Shown here piece by piece: positions 62,995 through 64,000 of a stretch of 64,000 nucleotides of DNA. Position numbers and translations under genes: made by a program. The notes beneath the pieces are model-generated. The model searched no databases and had not been told where the DNA came from. It worked only from the letters and a program-made list of their open reading frames with translations. Each line of letters opens with the position of its first letter. Position 1 is the stretch's first letter. The stretch spans positions 1 to 64,000 of the forward strand of contig JAIESR010000040.1 in the NCBI GenBank assembly GCA_019745775.1, given 5' to 3'. The stretch is from Xanthobacteraceae bacterium. GTDB taxonomy: Bacteria; Pseudomonadota; Alphaproteobacteria; Rhizobiales; Xanthobacteraceae.

Positions 62995-64000
62995 TCAGAG
63001 TCCCTTGATCAGGCCTGCATCGATCAGGAGCCGGTTGAAGCGCCGTGCCTCGGCACCGTTCGCGCAGGCATAAAACAGCCCTCTACACCGCTGGAGGATG
63101 CGCTTCTGCTCGGCGAACGTCGCATCGAGCGGAAGACCCGCGGCCTCCTTTACCACGATCGGTAGGTAGGGTGCATCGAGCACATCGAGCGCGGACGAAA
63201 CATTCACCGGACGAAAATTGATGGCATCGATGGCGTAGTAGGCGGAAAAATAGCGCGGATCGTAAGTCATGATCCGCCGCGTTACCTCAGGAATGCCCGC
63301 AGTCGGGTCGACGATCAGCTTGGCAAAATCGGGCTGATGGTCGCCGAAGCGGACGATCAGGAAGGACTCGCCTGGGAAGTCGCGCTTGAGACGGGCGACG
63401 AAATCTTTGTAGTCGCCCTCGGTCATGGCCTGCCGGCGCAGATACTCGTTGACCTCGGGCATCGCATTGCCCGGATCTCTCCAGTTCGGCGGCGTCAGCT
63501 CCGGCCGGAATGGAAACTCATAAGGGAAATGGTTGGCCGTGAGATAGACGTGCAGGAACATCGGCGCCTGATCGCGCTCGTGCGCGATCAGGCGGACAGC
63601 GTGATCAAAGTAAAATCGGTCTGGCTCGAACACGCCGCCACGGATGTCCCGGCCGTCGATGAAATTCTCCACGCCGGCACTTTTGTAGAATGACCGCGTT
63701 CCAAGAAACCCACCGAATACCGGGTAGATCGAGAACGTCCTGTAGCCACATCGGCGCAAGGCTTGCGGCAGACCACGCGATACGCGCCCGCCCGCGATCC
63801 GCGTAACGAAGAACTGGAAGCGGCCGAACGAGCGCGACGACAGCCCCGCGAGCACGTTGTACTCGGTGTACCAGCTCGGCCCGCCCGCCCCTTCGACCAG
63901 GAACGTTCGCGCCTTGCCATCGAACGATTTGAAATGACTGCCGTAGCCTGGCGGTACTTTGATTCCGTTGGCTGCGCGAATATCGAAGCTCGACTCGTCG
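62995..64000 (-). CDS. LtaS/MdoB-type sulfatase-like transferase, 5' end outside window
   Basis: Frame open through the right edge, at least 335 residues visible; the first codons seen read DESSFDIRAANGIKVPPGYG, where DES is the metal-binding start of the catalytic domain, then FLVEGAGGPSWYTEYNVLAG. Next come FYKSAGVENFIDGRDI, PMFLHVYLTANHFPY and VRFGDHQPDF, the metal-binding GDHQ. These are the alkaline-phosphatase-fold landmarks of the LTA synthase/phosphoglycerol or phosphoethanolamine transferase family. The missing N-terminus should contain membrane helices. Likely modifies a membrane glycan or lipid on the periplasmic side. Confidence 0.82.
   Translation of the reverse strand, partial: DESSFDIRAANGIKVPPGYGSHFKSFDGKARTFLVEGAGGPSWYTEYNVLAGLSSRSFGRFQFFVTRIAGGRVSRGLPQALRRCGYRTFSIYPVFGGFLGTRSFYKSAGVENFIDGRDIRGGVFEPDRFYFDHAVRLIAHERDQAPMFLHVYLTANHFPYEFPFRPELTPPNWRDPGNAMPEVNEYLRRQAMTEGDYKDFVARLKRDFPGESFLIVRFGDHQPDFAKLIVDPTAGIPEVTRRIMTYDPRYFSAYYAIDAINFRPVNVSSALDVLDAPYLPIVVKEAAGLPLDATFAEQKRILQRCRGLFYACANGAEARRFNRLLIDAGLIKGL

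Overview
The window is high-GC DNA with the gene complement of an alphaproteobacterium. Evidence for this includes a MipZ division-site ATPase, abundant Bug-type and TAXI solute receptors, a GTTC-N7-GTTC SOS box and a leuA leader peptide. Small Rhizobiales-type protein families are also present. I infer a soil or water member of Hyphomicrobiales (Bradyrhizobiaceae/Xanthobacteraceae-like). The genus cannot be fixed from sequence reading alone.

Layout. 0.1-14.7 kb: envelope polysaccharide genes. These are dTDP-rhamnose synthesis (rfbCBDA, overlapping start/stop codons), a core glycosyltransferase, ADP-heptose synthesis (hldE, hldD), heptosyltransferases II and I (waaF, waaC), galE and an MsbA-like flippase. 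Two solute receptors (TAXI and Bug) are inserted among them. 14.8-16.8 kb: a crotonase and a class II aldolase. 16.9-18.4 kb: an A+T-richer pair with a 4-base overlap that looks like a polymorphic toxin (PD-(D/E)XK-like C-terminus) and its immunity protein. 18.5-33.5 kb: catabolic enzymes (oxidoreductase, amidohydrolase, hydrolases, luciferase-like monooxygenase, SDR, GST, RraA-like), five Bug receptors, a coiled-coil membrane protein and mipZ. 33.5-41.3 kb: a prenylated-FMN decarboxylation cluster (UbiX, two UbiD, acyl-CoA ligase, MarR regulator, Bug receptor) with palindromes in both divergent promoters. 41.5-43.5 kb: thioesterase, idi, TauD-type dioxygenase.

43.6-53.1 kb is mostly accessory DNA interrupted by a receptor gene and an MFS exporter. 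It holds a frameshifted ADP-ribosyltransferase-type toxin gene, two decayed copies of the TauD gene 3' end and a small membrane protein. It also holds two tandem, partly decayed toxin/immunity modules (one toxin broken by a single amber codon), two zincin-toxin fragments, and an 85-residue gene whose promoter carries a LexA box. The island abuts tRNA-Lys(CUU). The proteins at 16.9, 45.4 and 50.9 kb share short N-terminal modules (DPNQPRVPAG..DGGQW and WxDYxGWSxxELxxGxRF), joined to unrelated C-terminal domains. This is my best candidate for an undescribed system: a dispersed family of adaptor-tagged polymorphic toxins.

53.2-64 kb: a PHA-system protein, a Spy-like periplasmic protein, a TAXI-TRAP transporter (receptor plus fused permease), leuA with a leucine attenuator, a glycosyltransferase, PPK2, a NUDIX-like hydrolase and a truncated LtaS-type sulfatase running off the right edge. 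Nine solute receptors occur in 64 kb, but the only transporter membrane subunit for them is the TRAP permease. No insertion sequence, integrase, CRISPR array or rRNA gene was seen.
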